Both the position numbers and the translations under genes were made by a program. From Macrolepiota albuminosa (lineage: Eukaryota; Basidiomycota; Agaricomycetes; Agaricales; Agaricaceae), in the NCBI GenBank assembly GCA_027475525.1, contig JAMWFC010000067.1, forward strand, positions 372,001-436,000: a DNA stretch of 64,000 nucleotides, read 5' to 3'. The stretch's first letter is position 1; each line of letters begins with the position of its first letter. This document shows positions 23,701-35,030 of the stretch, piece by piece. The notes under the pieces are model-generated. The model was given only the letters and a program-made list of their open reading frames with translations, searched no databases and was not told the DNA's origin.

Positions 23701-26544
23701 CGCCTGATTCCCCAGCGAGGTGATCAAAGAATTCGTCAACCGAGCGACCCATGCCCACGCGCGGGAGCTCGCTGTGCGTGTTGCCCACCGCGCGGATGCG
23801 CCGGAGCTATACGAGCAAATGCGTGAGCCATCGCGTCGCGTCGCGGTCCAGGAACAACCATGAAGACTATGGCGATAGGGAGTGAGAGGAAGAGGGAGAG
23901 GGGACATACGTTCTCGAGCATCTTGGCGAGCGGGCCTCCGCCGCCATCGCCGTTCCCGAACACGAGCAGTGCCGCTTGCGACGATTCGAGGTTCTAATTA
24001 CACGTGCGCGTGTGTGCGTGTCAGTTCTATTTCACTTCTTTTTGCGAGAGAAGGAGAGGGGAGGACCTTGTGGTTATCCTGGGCTTTACGAACGTCTCCG
24101 ACTGTCGCTTGAGCAGTGTACGTATCGACTTCACACATGTAGTGAGTAAGCGTGGGATGGAATGGAAAGAAGGGAAGGGAAGGGAAAGAAGGGAAAGTCG
24201 GGGTTATGCACGCACCTGGTGTCATATGGCAGAGCACCTGCGTCCCGTCGATCCCGACCCAGTTGAACGTCGTATGTGGGAAGACGTTGCTACGCCGCCC
24301 CATCAGTACCCGCATGCCCGAGGTGGAGAGGAGAAAGAGAGAAGGCGACGGACGTACATGTTGTTCCTACACGTTAAACGGTAAACGTTAAACCCCCGTA
24401 CGCGGGTGGGTGGATTACCAAACGAGAGATATAAACGGCGTACCAAGATAACTTTTGTGTGAAGAAATATTCCATACCTACACAGAAAATGTTCAGCCTC
24501 AACCTCAGCCTCGGTTTCACCACCAAATCCAAGCCAAAAGAAAAAGAAAGAAGAGCAAAGCCAAGCCAAAAAAAGTAAAAAGAAAAGCAAGAACAACAAC
24601 TCACCCGCACCCCTACCCAACTGGGGCAGCGCCCCAGTGACACCAAACGAATCCGGCAACCACGCGGTCCTGCACCGGACGCCAAACCTTGACTCAAAGT
24701 ACCTCTGGCCGAAGACGAACTGGCGCACGAGGGCCTCGCCTGAGGGCATGTTCGCGTCGTTCTCGACCCACGCCCCGCCGACGGGGTCGAACGTGCCCTG
24801 TGCGATCCGTGTCTTGATCTGCGCAAAGAGCGGGGGGTAAAGCTGTGTGTGTGTCAGTCTTTAATTAGTCGTTGTGTGCTTGAGGGAGGGACGAGCAGGG
24901 ACGAACGAACCTGCTCGAGCCATTTGTACTGCTGGGCGGAGCTACACGCGAAGCGGTGCTCGGGGTAGCGATTCATGAGATCGACCTGGGTAGACCATGA
25001 CCGCGCGACCTTTTGTTGCGTCACGCGGTATGGCCAGAGCCTGTCCATCGTCCATCACCACAAAGAAAGAAAGTAATCGTCAGACGTATACCACCTATAC
25101 ACCAGCTAACATACCATGCCGTGTCGATATGACAACTACACCAAACACACGCACCGATCAGCCACACGGGTGTTCTTCTAAGATAGCTAGCTAGTGACTT
25201 ACTGTCCTACACGATCGTCTCAGGACCACACCAGATAGACGGAAAGAAGGGAGTGATGGACTACGCACCGATACCCCAGACCTGCGCGGGAGCCTCGTCA
25301 TACACGCGGGGGCCCATATCCTCCCACCCCTCGCCAAACACCTTTTCTGCAACCTTCCGCGCCGCGCTGACGCCCGCGGGGTCGCCCCTATTGAACACAT
25401 TCATAATCTCGTTCGCAGCGACGAGCGCCTGGTTCTGCAATCTACCTCGAGAAGTTCAGCACGCGAAGGATGGAAATGGGAAAGGGAGAAAGGGAGAAAG
25501 GGAGAAGAGGAGAAACGCAATGACGCACGGCGTGTTGCCCGGTAGGGTATCTACGAGCTCGCGCAGCGTCGTATAGTCCCACAGGAGGCGCCAGGCTTCC
25601 TGGTTCGGCACGACAAGGTCCGCAGAGGCGAGTGAGAAGTATCTGTTCATCTGCGACAAGGGTTAGTTCACATTTAGGTCTTTGTCACACGTAGACGTAC
25701 ATCGGGGGGATCGATGGTATCGCCGTGGATGGGGACGCCAAACATCCCGTTACAGCTGGACTCGATGATAAAATCGTGGCGGCCCTCACGGCGCGCAGAC
25801 GCGGGGATGATGTACTCGACACGACGGTCGCCGCCGAATCCACCAGTGATGCCTGTGTGGGATGTGGTATTTAGTTTGTAGGCCAGGGGAGGAACGGACC
25901 TTGGAGAGGAGACCCGTCGGTACTGTAGATCATGGCTTCGCAGCCTGGATCGAATTCGACTGGCTGGGAGATGAGTTGGAGCACATGGAGAGAGGCAGAA
26001 AGCGTACATTGTACACGCTCGTATTGTTCCCAGTATGCTGGTAGTGTGACGGAGACTTTCCACCAGTGGTTTGTCTAGACGAATGAGAGTCACAGGGTAT
26101 TACTCGCGTACGCTGGCGCGCTTACCCCTGTGCAAGTTGTACGGCGACGAACGCGTCAGCTAGAAGAAAACTCACAAGAGGGACCAAAGGAGTCGCCCTA
26201 GACGGATGCTAAGAAGGACGTGGGATACATTGCAAGCGAGGGAGAACCTTCTTTGCAGGCTTGTACGTCTGCTTCATCGCCTCTGCAAAGGTAGGCTTGG
26301 ACAGCCCCGGTGCACTCCACCTGTCGATGGGCTATTAAGCAGATGCAGGCATGATCGAGCAGTACACCAACACCTGGAGCTTGACATGCTCTGAATTATC
26401 GATGCGATGGGTAAAGAGGACAGATGAGAGATTGATGTCTGCATAGCGACCGCCGGTGAACTTGGAGACGCGGTCTTTAGTGAGACTCTTGATCCACTTG
26501 GGACCTGGGGCATAATTGAGTGCTGGATATTGATGATGGCTCAT
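20799..26544 (-). CDS. AMS1: Alpha-mannosidase, glycoside hydrolase family 38 (Ams1-like)
   Basis: It hydrolyses terminal alpha-linked mannose from free oligosaccharides. In yeast Ams1 does this in the vacuole, reached by the Cvt/autophagy route without a signal peptide, and none is visible here. The ATG at 26,544-26,542 starts a typical Ams1 N-terminus ([20 protein letters not shown]). The catalytic domain shows CHIDTAW (about 25,113-25,132, split by an intron) joined to [15 protein letters not shown], the zinc-site block. AWLPDSFG (about 24,650) carries the nucleophile Asp, followed by FFTQKLSW and [11 protein letters not shown] (about 24,250). The C-terminal beta domains end with [15 protein letters not shown] and [14 protein letters not shown] before the stop at 20,799. 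The gene is cut by at least 20 introns of about 45-60 nt. All family blocks are present in order and I see no disabling change, so it is probably functional. A DIRS-like relic lies directly upstream of the start codon. Confidence 0.92.
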
Positions 26545-26549
26545 TGGGA

Positions 26550-26960
26550 GTTAATCTGGTTGCACGTGCCTCTTGTTGGAATACGAGACCAACTAGACCT
26601 GAGGGTTCTTCTCAACTTCCCATATTTTCAAATTTCATGTCCATGTATCGTGGTAATAAGTATACCACACACCACCTTCCCAACTCAGTACTACATGCTC
26701 TCAAATGGTGGCAGGCTTGTCTGGAGGATGCCACCATGTACTGCCAACTGTATCCTATACAACCACTCAAAGATCTCAATATTTTTTGTTGATGCTTCTA
26801 CATCATGGGGAATTGGCATTCTGGTAACCAAGTTCCATCATATGATGAAACTAAGAGACAATTGGAAAGTCCCTGGCTGAGATATTTGCTGGCTAGAGTC
26901 AGTTGCCACCAAAATACTGTTTAATTTTCTGCAGCAACTACAATTTCACAACAGGCAATA
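26550..26960 (+). pseudogene. DIRS-like element relic: RNase H-like domain
   Basis: The plus-strand frames contain PNSVLHALKWWQACLEDATM, then IFCVDASTSWGIGI and, after a stop, DICWLESVATKILFNFLQQL. This is the RNase H pattern of fungal DIRS/Ngaro-type tyrosine-recombinase retroelements (WVDAS.WGIG ... DIGWAE). Stops and frame changes break it. It starts within a few bases of the alpha-mannosidase start codon on the other strand. No reverse transcriptase remains. Confidence 0.7.
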
Positions 26961-27059
26961 ATAACTTTTCTGCTGTTGCTTTTTTGCTTCTGACTTGTTC
27001 TTTCAGGCGTGTATTGGTCCATTGATAAAGTCACTTCTCAGTTCTGCATCAATCCACGG

Positions 27060-27830
27060 ATCACCTTTTAAATGTCCCCCTCGTAAACCTATATCTTTCG
27101 ACCATCTTCACGTACTTCACAACGCTTGAAACTTCGGATCACCTAAAAGTCATGCGATTTGGGCAGTAGCCCTGACAGCCTTCTGGGGTTGTTGTCGCCT
27201 CGGGGAACTCCTTCCTATTTCACACTCAACCTTTCACCCTACTCGTAACATTACATTCAACTGTAACATCCGTGTAACATTGGTTCGAAATCGCTGCGTT
27301 CTTACTTTCCACATCCCCTGATCTAAAACTACTCGTGATTCCGGAATCGACTGTAGCCTTGTGGAACGGAACAATATTTTCTGTCCTATCCATGGCCTCA
27401 CAAATCACATTTCAATTAATTGTCCTTCTCCTGATTATCCCCTTTTTGCATTCCGAAACGTCTCTCAATCTCTCACCTTATCAATTCTCACAAAGGACAA
27501 CTTTCTCTCCTTTACAAATCACATTTATTTCTTTCACTTCTGTCATCAACCCCTAACACTTTTTCCAGGCTTCTGTGTTTCAAAAGACGTTGACACCATT
27601 CACGGCTATAGTCACCGTATTGGAGGCTCTGTCAAGTTACTATGTGACGGTGTTCCACCTCACATTGTTATGAAACACGGCGGATGGAGTTCCCTGTGTT
27701 TTCTCATCTATTGGAGACGACTGGATACTATCGTGCCTAACGCAGTTGCTCTTGCCTGGGAAAACTCTCGACGTCAATTCGCACACGATCATAATCTCAC
27801 TCATATCGTGGACACAAACTGGTCCGACCT
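27060..27830 (+). pseudogene. DIRS-like element relic: tyrosine recombinase
   Basis: Frames give KPISFDHLHVLHNALKL, then the first catalytic-arginine region FWGCCRLGELLP (about 27,181). The C-terminal catalytic block is TIHGYSHRIGG (about 27,593), GVPPHIVMKHGGWSS and FLIYWRRLDTIVP (about 27,700). Family members normally read GHS.RIGG, so the catalytic His position here is Tyr, a C-to-T type change. Frameshifts occur over 27,240-27,540. Tyrosine recombinases integrate DIRS-like elements through a circular intermediate. With the RNase H relic upstream this is one broken element. Confidence 0.75.
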
Positions 27831-28374
27831 TATTAATCTTTCATGTCTTAACACATTTTCCAATAATAAACTCCCTCTACTCGTAATTTTACATCTCTCA
27901 TGGGTTCCTTGTTCATCAGAGGGCACAGCTGGACGGGCAGGCACGACCGATGTAGAGCTGCGCCCGGGTGGGTATCTGCCGCTTCTGCACACGGAGCAAG
28001 TGTTTGTGCCTTCTGTCCACAGCATCGGTATTTGATCATTTCACAGCACGTCCGCAGCGCGTCCAAATCCAACCCAGCCTTGTCTAGATATGTCAGAAGC
28101 TGGAGCAGACCAAAAGGGTGTACGGCTGCGTATAACGTAACTGAGGTATGTTTTCCACAAATCATTACTTACACATGTAACTTACTTTATCCATACCTAG
28201 CGCGCTACGGCGTCTACTAGGTAATTAATATAAGTTCGTTACTATCCCTATAATGTAACTGACTGCGCTACGGCGTCTACTACGGACGGATCTTTCTGAT
28301 AGATTAGGTCTCTGTTAGGATATAAACAAAAGGTCCTGAAGCTGTGGTATAATTGCTACCCCACCTCCGAGAAT
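27831..28374. other. Spacer upstream of the terpene synthase gene
   Basis: A GC-richer block at 27,848-28,165 has a 105-codon open frame on the minus strand without a recognisable domain. The 17-mer GCGCTACGGCGTCTACT occurs twice, near 28,200 and 28,265, and could be a regulatory repeat. No promoter motif is certain. Confidence 0.4.
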
Positions 28375-29635
28375 ATGTACTTTGTCGACCTCATCGCACG
28401 TCTTTTCATTTCTGGCACGAAGCTCTTGTGGGCTCCTGCAGAACAAGGTGGGCACTCATGACTTCCATTCCGATGCCCAAAACTACCAATTGCCTGTGAA
28501 GATGAGGACATTGCGACTATCATAAAAAATCTCCTTAATGATCACGATGTGGTATCCTCGGATTACCCTTCTCTGTGCGCCACCAACGAGGAGCTTGAAT
28601 TTCTTATGCAGAAAAGAATAGAAGAACATCATGCTCTATCTACTGGACAGGCCAATAAGATTCTGCCGCTGCACCTTGCGGCAAGTCTGGTTGAGGTATA
28701 TCCACGTCATTTCTTCCTACACTATCACGTATTAGGACTCATCATTGTTAGCTAGCATACCACAAATGTTCGCTTGCTGAGAAGCTGAATATAGCACTCC
28801 TGAATTGGTGAGTTGGATCATGCAATGTCTACTCTCATGCGATGGACCTATCCAAGGTACCTGCTCTATATCGACAATGAATCTCCGAAGAACGTCACTC
28901 CATTCATCGCATTCCAGGAGCGTTTCCTTCGAAATTTACCTCAACTCGACCCCCTTCTCGATGGTCTGGCATCTTGCCTTCATGCAGTATATGATCTCTA
29001 CCCTATCTACTTCGCAAATACAATTGTCAACTCCATATTTGATTCCATTGTCGGGACCTGTACTGAACCTTCACTCGATGTACAATCACAAAGTACCTCG
29101 TCACTGTTTCCGTCGTTCCTTCGTCAACGAAACGGTGCAGGCTTGGCTTATGCCCTGATGATGTTCCCCGACTCCCTACAGCCTGTCAGCTATGTCGCTT
29201 GCTTTCAAGCCCTAGCAGATATGGATTTTTGGATTTCAGGCGTCAATGACATCCTTTCGTAGGTTTCATTCTAAGACCGGTGAAAACCTGGTTGGCCATT
29301 CTCATTGCCCTTACACTAGGTACTACAAGGAAAGCTGTTGTGGAGAAACCACAAACTACATCTCTAATAGAGCGATTGTGGAGGCTAAAACGCCATTGAG
29401 AGTTGCTTCGGACATTAGAAAGGACGTACTGTGTTCAAGGGGCCACATTTATAAGACACTATCGGCCACTGCCGGACAAGAAGCTGTTGAAATTTGGCAG
29501 ACTTGGGAACGTGGCTTCATGTAAGTAAAAATACCTTGTTGTGATGAGACTCAGGTCAATGACATATTTTCTGTCCCTAGAACCTGGCATTTGCAGCAGG
29601 ACCGTTATATGTTACGAGAACTCCGGATCAGCTGA
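28375..29635 (+). CDS. Sesquiterpene synthase, trichodiene synthase-like
   Basis: A class I terpene cyclase that would turn farnesyl diphosphate into a sesquiterpene in the cytosol; the product cannot be told from sequence. Exons are 28,375-28,447; 28,502-28,695; 28,752-28,807; 28,857-29,258; 29,320-29,520; 29,581-29,635. All junctions keep the frame (MYFVDLIARL start, ELRIS stop). The second metal-binding motif is formed across the intron at 29,259-29,319 and reads NDILSYYKE, a canonical NSE/DTE motif. The first metal site, normally DDxx(D/E), reads YIDNESPKN, an unusual form. Downstream GETTNYISNRA and the aromatic C-terminus (TWHLQQDRY) match the trichodiene synthase-like group of basidiomycetes. 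Length is about 326 residues, near the family's usual size. No P450 or other tailoring gene lies beside it; both neighbours are transposon relics. Confidence 0.88.
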
Positions 29636-30186
29636 AGATGATTGATAGATTATCATGAACACTCATATGCTTTAATCAAATTTTGAATCAGCCTTAGCGG
29701 TCTGCGCTCAAGTTACTTCTTTGCCTTCATCCCGTGCATATCCTGAAATTTAAAATTTAGCCTCATTCTTTCTCGAGACAAATTGATAGGTGTATTATAT
29801 TGATGCGAAATGAAAGTGTTACTTTTATTCTAAAGTAGTCCAAGTGAAATTGAACTAGATTTTTAATTTAAAAGTTAAACTGTCGGAGGGCTAGAGCGAG
29901 AAGAGCTGACCATGGAGAAAGCAAGGATAGCTGCGAGAGGCAGGAGAGCCGACCGAAGACAATAATAGCTGACCATTGAGGAAGAACATGATGAAACACC
30001 ACTTGTTTATTTGGTTACAAATGTGGGCAATAATTATCAATAGGAATGGGCTGCTGCAGCACAAGGCAATATCAAGATCTACAGTAGAGTTTTGTCAATG
30101 ACTGTTTATAAGATTGAATAGTCAGAAAGAGACCAATAGTACAATTACTGAAGCAGAGAGAGAAATTCTAGCTACTGTTTATATGA
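29636..30186. other. Spacer before the copia element
   Basis: I see no coding or RNA feature. It should hold the 3' end of the terpene synthase transcript. The 5-bp copia target site AGCTT ends it at 30,187-30,191. Confidence 0.4.
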
Positions 30187-30191
30187 AGCTT

Positions 30192-30503
30192 TGTCGAAGG
30201 ATGTGATGTCTGACACTGGCTACTTTTCTATGACATCATTGTTTCATCATACATGCATATGTTTTCTTTGTTTCACTATGATGAGCTTATTATCTTTTTA
30301 TGACATAACATACTTACATTCACGACTATAAATATTTTGTGGAGACCTGGAGTCATGTCATCTCTTGGCATCGACTCCAGGTACACTGTGTACCTTATGT
30401 CATCATATAACTTGTACTTATATCTCTCAGCATTGACTCCAGTCTATAACTTGATTGTCTACTGTACATGAATATATCATCATTATGCTATAATGCTGTG
30501 TCA
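30192..30503 (+). repeat. 5' LTR of the copia element, 312 bp
   Basis: It runs TGTCGAAGGATG...ATGCTGTGTCA with canonical TG/CA ends. It aligns along its length with the 3' LTR at 34,273. The differences are mostly transitions: TGTCG here is TATTG there, and CACGAC is CACAAC. Confidence 0.93.
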
Positions 30504-30520
30504 GGTTATGAATCCTGCCA
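30504..30520 (+). promoter_or_regulatory. Copia primer-binding site matching initiator tRNA-Met anticodon arm
   Basis: Directly after the 5' LTR the sequence is GGTTATGAATCCTGCC. The complement of the fungal initiator tRNA-Met anticodon arm is GGTTATGAGCCCTGCGC, so it fits with few differences. Priming by a cleaved half-tRNA is established for Drosophila copia. The ATG inside this site (30,508) is also the gag start. Confidence 0.7.
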
Positions 30521-31440
30521 TCATGAATGAGACCAATATTTCCAAAACATTACAGTTTCTGAAATTTAATGGTATGAACTACCATATCTGGTCCAACAAC
30601 ATGAAGTCAGCCTTATAGGCTAAGGCCTTGTGGGGTGTGGTATCCAGGAGAGAGCCTTGTCCTCTGAAACCACCCACCAAATATTCTGACCTCATGACCA
30701 CTATGTGCTCTACTGGTGATCAGCCTCCTCAAGTCATCTATAAAGAGGGATCTGACTTGATGAAGGTGTTGCAGTCTAAAGATTTTTCAACTTGGCAGAC
30801 TGCTGATGATAAATATGAGCACTGGCTCAATAAGAATGATTCCACTATGGGATTAATTTGTAACACTATTGAATACACCCAGCATGAGACTATAGTTGGC
30901 CTTGACAGTTCCCAAAAGATATGGGAACACATGCGGAAAAACTATGTTGATCAACAAAGTGGCATTAATGTCCACTACTACTATCAGCAGCTATATGTGA
31001 AAAAATGGGATGGTAACTCATCCTTGACTGATCATCTTGAGTTTTATATGAGCATCTATTGCCGTTTCATCGAAGCTGGTCACAATATTGACAATTATAT
31101 TATTTTTAATGCTATGCTTCTTTCATTACCTTGTATCCCCACCTGGAAGGTCATTAAACAAAATTTATTGTTTCATGGTACTTTCCTCATCCTTGAAACC
31201 ATAATGATGGAATTGTTATCTGTATATGACAGATGACCCTCAAAAATAACTCTATGAATAAAATGTTAGTGTTCCTGTCTACAAGGAACAACAATTTGAG
31301 TGGCAGTAGAGTGAAGTTTAACCAGAAGAGGATAGCCAGGACTAAATGCCAGCCAAAACCCAATGATGTCTGCCACAATTGTGGAGAGAAGGGACATTGG
31401 AGTCTGAAGTGTCCAAAGCCCAAGCAGGCTAAAAGCTCCT
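30508..31440 (+). pseudogene. Copia gag with CCHC zinc knuckle, broken
   Basis: The frame from ATG 30,508 reads through FLKFNGMNYHIWSNNMKSAL to a TAG at 30,616-30,618 (Gln is expected), then continues as a 202-codon open frame to 31,236. That part has the gag block KIWEHMRKNYVDQQSG. After a frameshift a normal CCHC knuckle appears, CHNCGEKGHWSLKC (about 31,372). Confidence 0.85.
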
Positions 31441-31459
31441 GAAATACTAACATATCCAT

Positions 31460-34272
31460 ATCTGCAGCTGAACTCAGAGCATGAGAGGTCGGAAAGGTGC
31501 TCATGGCTACATATGACAGAATGTCCACAGGATTACTCCTTGATAGCACCACATCATACTACATGGTGGCTGATCTAGGTTATTATATCAATTATCAAGG
31601 GATCAAAAACCAGTATACAGTGGCTCAAAAAACTGTCCCAATGTTTCATACTTTTTGAAAGATAATATTTGCATGAAGGATGGGAAGTACCTAAAATCCT
31701 GATTAAATCATGTAAAATACTATGGCATCATAGCTACAGAATGAATTTAGGCTTATGTAATCGAAATCAAAACTGATGGAGCAATAGCCATTTTAAAATA
31801 TTCACTCATTGGGACAGTTTTTTGAGCATCTCTAATTGAGTTAGAACCATCTTGTGTGTATCACACAGTGCTAAATCAGACTGCAGTATCGGATTTGACT
31901 AGTACTTAGAGTGAAAACAAGATGTTGTCTTACGTAATACTCTACTGGATAATTATAGCATCGTTGATGCTAGTACTACGTGTGACTCTGTTACACTGAA
32001 CGTGCCATTGCTGTAATAATAGAAATGGTTAGATCTATGCTCCATGGCATGAAAATGGACCTACATTATTGGGAGGAAGCTTTTATGTACACAGTCTACA
32101 TCTGGTCCATTACACCAACCTCCACACTACAGAGAAAAATTCTCTTCACTGAATGGTACAGTTGAAAGCCTGATCTAGCGCACCTTTAAATCTTTGAATC
32201 ATTAGGGTGGGCACACATGCCAAAGGAGGTTTGACAAGGAAAGCTGGAATTTTGAGCAGTGCGAGTTCAAATGCTAGGCTGGTGGGCAAACAAAACCAAA
32301 GGATACAGGCTCAAGGATCTGGAGAATGAGAAACTTATCACCTTCAGATATGTCAAATTCTATAAAGACAACACCCTGAGTAAGCTTGTATGTCTCAACC
32401 CTGGGCTTATACAGTTGACTACAGAAGAAATTAATGAGTTTATCAATACTGCCACATATCCTGAAACTGACCAAGCCAGGCAAGTTTTGATATACAACCC
32501 TTCTTCTGAGTCCAAAGTTGAAACACAGTTAGAAGAAGCCATTCAGCCCTCAGACAATAAGTCAGTAAACACTCCAAGAGAGGAGTTGCAATATCCTTCA
32601 CTTGCACCTCCTGCTGCCACAACTAACACTCAGATGCTCTTAGATTCACCTCCAGCACCCCAAAAAAGCACAAAATGAAAAGACTTGCCCCAACGTGAAC
32701 CTTCTACTTGACTCAAAAGACTTTCCATAAGATATTGACAGGATAAAAGTGGCAACAATATTGAAAAACATGCAGCTTTCATAGCAATCTCAGGATTAAG
32801 TATTGAGGATGCCTTGAAGTCCAGTAGTGCTGATGAATGGCAGGAGGCTATTACAATAATCAGCTTGTAAAAAGGAAAGTATTCAGAGAAGTAAATCACT
32901 TCCAAGGAAGAAAGCCATGGGAAGCAAGATCATACTAAAGGAAAAGTCAGATGAAAATGAGAAACATGCAAAATATAAAGCACATATCATAGCCCAGGGA
33001 TTCTTCCAAGTTCCTGGCATTGATTATAATGAAAAATTTTTGTCTGTAGCCAAGTTTACAACTCTCTGAGTTTTTCACATTGGCGGCTACTTTGGACCTT
33101 GAGGTCCATCAAATTGATGTAGTTGGAGCATATTTAAAGAGAAATCTTGATGAAGAAATCTACATAAAGGCACTGCCAGGAGTTGGAGGAGTGCTGTACT
33201 GGAAGCTCATTAAGGCTCTCTATGGCCTAAAGCAAGCAGATAGAAAATGGAAAGAGAAGCTGCATGGAGTTCTGACAGATCTGAGTTTCAAAATTTCTCA
33301 TGCCAATGATTGTCTATATATATTATATGACAAGAACAAAATCATTCTCATTGTAATAGTCTATGTGGATGACATGCTTATAGCAGGTCAAGATATCACT
33401 CAAATTGTATCTTTCAAAAGGGATATCAATGAACATTTTAAGATTCTATCTAAATCAGTCTTACTACATCGATTCAATTCTTGAACAATTTGAAATATCA
33501 ACCTGCCATTCCGTATTCACTCCTTTTATCACCAATTACAACTTGTCATTGCAACAATGTCCTCAAACCAAGGACAAACATGCCTCATACAAATTATATT
33601 TCAACAGCATCAACTATCTATTATTCATTGGCTTGCTACTTTACACCACTCAAACATGTCCTGATGTACAATTTGCAGTAAACTTGCTAGCTTGTTTCTC
33701 TGACAATCTTGAAATTGCTTACTTTGCTGCTTGTAAAAGAGTCTTGCAATATTTGAAAAGCACTAAAGAGTATAGTCTAAAATTGGGCAGCTTATCAACA
33801 AGCAAAATGTGCTTGGTAGGATAGAGCAATGCTAACTATAATTATGATAAACGATCTGTGAGCGGTTGATGTTTTGACATAAATAGTGGCATGGTCTCTT
33901 GGTCTTCAAAGAAGCAATTGGTCATGGCCACCTCAACCGTTGAAACTGAATACATTGCTTCATCTAATGCAACCAGGGAGGCTATTTAGTTACAAAATTT
34001 ACTTAAAGATCTAAAGTTCCAACAAACCAAAGCCGCCATCATTTATACAGACAGTACTGGCAGCATAGCACTCTTAAAAAACTCTGTAGACCATTTTCAA
34101 GCCAAGCATATTTGCTATCACTTTATATACAAAGCAATAATATTCAACTACAGCATATCTCTATCCATGAAATGTTTGCAGATGTATTAATCAAAGCTTT
34201 ACCATGCAAAATATTTGAAAAACATCTTGCAAACATAGAAGTTGTATTGCCAGCTTCAGCGTCAAGTCAGAG
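31460..34272 (+). pseudogene. Copia pol: protease, integrase, RT and RNase H, broken
   Basis: Fragments run in copia order: a protease trace (LLDSTTSYYMVADL, about 31,535) and the end of the integrase core (HGMKMDLHYWEEAF, about 32,045). The integrase C-terminal block KGYRLKD follows at about 32,300. The RT open frame 33,080-33,484 has QIDVVGAYLKRNLDEEIYI, LYGLKQADRKW and the catalytic VYVDDMLIAG (about 33,360). RNase H shows VMATSTVETEYIASSNA (33,922) and YTDSTGSIALLKN (about 34,048). Stops and frameshifts separate the parts, so the element cannot move itself. Confidence 0.88.
31618..31832 (+). mobile_element. Small mariner-type module inserted in copia protease region
   Basis: 215 bp flanked by TA on both sides. 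The ends share a 21-bp perfect inverted repeat (GCTCAAAAAACTGTCCCAAT plus G). It matches the modules at 47,445-47,659 and (inverted) 56,257-56,470. It has no coding capacity. TA target and TIRs point to Tc1/mariner mobilisation. Confidence 0.78.
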
Positions 34273-35025
34273 TATTGAAGGGTGTAATGTCTGACACTGG
34301 CTACTTTTCTATAATATTATTGTTTCATCACACACACATATGTTTTCTTTATTTCACTATGATGCACTTATTATCTTTATATAATATAACATACTTATAT
34401 TCACAACTATAAATATTTTGTGAAGACCTAGAGTCATGTCATCTCTTGGCATCAGCTCCAAATATGCTGTTTACCTTATGTCATCATATAACTTGTTGTA
34501 AGGGCAACCTCTAGAGGCTGTGGCTCAGTCACACAGTTGGCAGAGGGAGATCCAAAGAGAACAAGTCTAGGGATTTCCTATGCCAGGTTGGATGCTTCTG
34601 GAGCCTCTGAAGTATGGGAAACAACTGTACAGTACAACAAAACCTTAAAAACTCGAAAATTGCCTATACAAACAATTGCACAAATAAGGGGCAAACTCTG
34701 GCAAACTCTGGCTTATATAAGTGGTCAGAAAGCGGTGCTGAAGGACCCACACTTGTCTGAATGGTAGCTAAAAAACCAGAGCACCTCAAGGGCTGAGAAT
34801 AGTACTAACAGATAGTGTTGAAAGAATAGAAATAGTAAAATTAAATAATGTCAGAAGAAATAAGAAAATGAATGAAAGGAGAGCAGAAGAAATAAGAAGT
34901 GAAAGAAGGAAGAAATGAGGAGTCCCCTGACACTTGTATTTATATCTCTCAGCATCGACTCCAGTCTATAACTTTATTGTCTACTGTATATGAATATATC
35001 ATTGTTATGCTATAATGCTGCATTA
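34273..35025 (+). repeat. 3' LTR of the copia element, split by a gypsy solo LTR
   Basis: Copia LTR sequence occupies 34,273-34,496 and 34,938-35,025, together 312 bp, the same as the 5' LTR. The ends have mutated from TG/CA to TA/TA by transitions. Confidence 0.92.
34497..34932 (+). repeat. Gypsy solo LTR, 436 bp, nested in the copia 3' LTR
   Basis: TGTAAGGGCAACC...CCCTGACA, flanked by CTTGT at 34,492-34,496 and 34,933-34,937. The intact copia 5' LTR has a single CTTGT at the matching site, which proves the insertion point and the 5-bp target duplication. This copy sets the true ends of the LTR family. Confidence 0.96.
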
Positions 35026-35030
35026 AGCTT

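Larger units (their letters stand above)
30187..35030 (+). mobile_element. Full-length Ty1/copia element with nested solo LTR
   Basis: The element spans 30,192-35,025 and is flanked by a perfect 5-bp target duplication, AGCTT at 30,187-30,191 and 35,026-35,030. Its LTRs are 312 bp each (the 3' one excluding the insert). The internal order is gag, protease, integrase, RT, RNase H, which is copia. Every domain has stops or frameshifts. It also carries a small mariner-type insert at 31,618-31,832. Confidence 0.93.

Noticed and set aside
29246..29319. Frameshift or stop (TAG) in the terpene synthase metal motif
   Set aside because: The stop lies in an intron (GTAGGT...CACTAG, 29,259-29,319). Removing it gives NDILSYYKE in frame.
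30628..31236. A stand-alone host gene of 202 codons
   Set aside because: It is the gag of the copia element between matched LTRs, continuing from ATG 30,508 through an in-frame TAG.
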